Below, one piece after another: positions 4,965 to 5,624 of a stretch of DNA of 5,624 bases. The position numbers and the translations under genes were made by a program. Position 1 is the stretch's first letter. The number at the start of each line of letters is the position of its first letter. The DNA is from JBEKJU01 sp050011095 (lineage in GTDB: Bacteria; Desulfobacterota; Syntrophorhabdia; Syntrophorhabdales; WCHB1-27), in NCBI GenBank assembly GCA_050011095.1, contig JBEKJU010000252.1, positions 1-5,624 of the forward strand. The letters run 5' to 3'. The notes beneath the pieces are model-generated. The model had not been told where the DNA came from, searched no databases, and worked only from the letters and a program-made list of their open reading frames with translations.

Positions 4965-5624
4965 ATGAAGAATCTGATGGTTCGAACGCAGACGTTCAGG
5001 GGTTTGTTTGCGGGCGTTGCCGCCATCGTCGCTTTCGCCGCGCTTCTTACCGCGGCCCCGTTCCACGCGGCATTGGCCCAGGTCGCGCCAACGCTGGGTA
5101 CGGCGCAGAGCTTCGCAATACTGGCCGGCTCGACGGTGACCAATACGGGCCCGACCGCCGTGGTCGGAAACCTGGGTGTCAGCTCGGGTACGGCGGTCAC
5201 CGGTTTTCCTCCCGGGATCGTGACCGGAGGGACAATACATGCAGCCGATGCAGTGGCGCTTCAGGCCCAGGGTGATACCACCACCGCGTATAACGATCTG
5301 GCAGGTCAGGCGTGCAACTTCGACTTGACCGGTCAGGATCTCGGTGGGAAAACGCTCGTGCCGGGCGTCTATTGTTTTTCAAGCTCGGCCCAGTTGACGG
5401 GGGCGCTCACCCTCGACGCCGGGGGCGACCCCAGCGCGGTCTGGGTGTTCAAGATAGGGAGCACCCTCACGACGGCGAGCGGATCGTCCGTGCTGCTCAT
5501 CAATAGCGCTCAACAGTGCAACGTCTTCTGGCAGGTCGGCAGTTCCGCGACTATCGGCACAAGCTCGACGTTCGTAGGAGACATTCTCGCCCTCACGAGC
5601 ATCACCCTCACCACCGACGCGCAG
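4965..5624 (+). CDS. Secreted DUF3494 / ice-binding-like beta-solenoid protein, 3' end cut by window
   Basis: The frame is open for 220 codons to the window edge. Residues 1–38 form a signal peptide: a basic start (Lys2, Arg7, Arg12), a hydrophobic core (about 14–31), and an ALA cleavage site before Gln39, so the product is exported. The mature part shows DUF3494 (ice-binding-like) landmarks in order: LGTAQSFAILAGSTVTNTG, VVGNLGVSSG, AVTGFPPGIVTGG, IHAADA, TTTAYNDLAGQAC, LTGQDLGGKTLVPGVYCF, LTLDAGGDPSAVWVFKIGSTLTTASGSSV and CNVFWQVGSSATIGTSSTFVGDILALTSI. Three cysteines are visible (117, 137, 185). The expected closing turns of the solenoid (NGRALARNGAVTL-type in relatives) would lie just past the window, as would any anchor domain. 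Some relatives bind ice; others occur in non-cold organisms with unproven adhesin-like or envelope roles, so ice binding should not be assumed. No twin-arginine motif is present, so export is probably by Sec. Confidence 0.9.
   Translation, partial: MKNLMVRTQTFRGLFAGVAAIVAFAALLTAAPFHAALAQVAPTLGTAQSFAILAGSTVTNTGPTAVVGNLGVSSGTAVTGFPPGIVTGGTIHAADAVALQAQGDTTTAYNDLAGQACNFDLTGQDLGGKTLVPGVYCFSSSAQLTGALTLDAGGDPSAVWVFKIGSTLTTASGSSVLLINSAQQCNVFWQVGSSATIGTSSTFVGDILALTSITLTTDAQ

Overview
The window looks like chromosomal DNA from a GC-rich, Gram-negative bacterium. The tight tat–glmU–glmS gene string, the TatB-type partner and the style of the dispersed repeat would fit a former deltaproteobacterium (Desulfobacterota) or a related phylum. 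That placement is inference from general familiarity and no search was run. No tRNA, rRNA or CRISPR array was seen.

Positions 1–4126 hold a compact plus-strand operon of housekeeping genes. It runs from the 3' end of a TatB-like gene through tatC and glmU to glmS. Every junction overlaps (4, 14 and 13 bases). Strong AAGGAGG ribosome-binding sites for glmU and glmS lie inside the gene before. TatB and TatC belong to the twin-arginine translocon, which exports folded proteins. GlmS makes glucosamine-6-phosphate, and GlmU carries out the last two steps to UDP-N-acetylglucosamine, the precursor of peptidoglycan and lipopolysaccharide. The step between them (GlmM) is not in the window. All three complete proteins are full length with their key catalytic motifs intact.

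Positions 4127–4964 are 838 bases without a convincing gene, but they are not featureless. After glmS come a perfect 28-base palindrome, a probable intrinsic terminator and two more fold-back structures. An AT-rich patch at about 4355–4435 follows, with an inverted repeat (TCTGGAA-N15-TTCCAGA) directly before a sigma70-like promoter. A stretch able to form a long hairpin with a GNRA-type tip comes next. The last feature is a 191-base non-autonomous element (4732–4922) with 27-base inverted ends, bounded by TA, whose middle is a REP-like palindromic repeat.

Positions 4965–5624 hold the first 220 codons of a secreted protein of the DUF3494 / ice-binding-like beta-solenoid family, with a clear signal peptide. 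It is cut by the window edge. It is probably transcribed separately from the operon, either from the predicted promoter about 540 bases upstream or from one not recognised here.

No clearly new multi-gene system is visible. The best leads are in the intergenic region: the repeat-within-a-repeat mobile element just upstream of the DUF3494 gene, and the structured leader.
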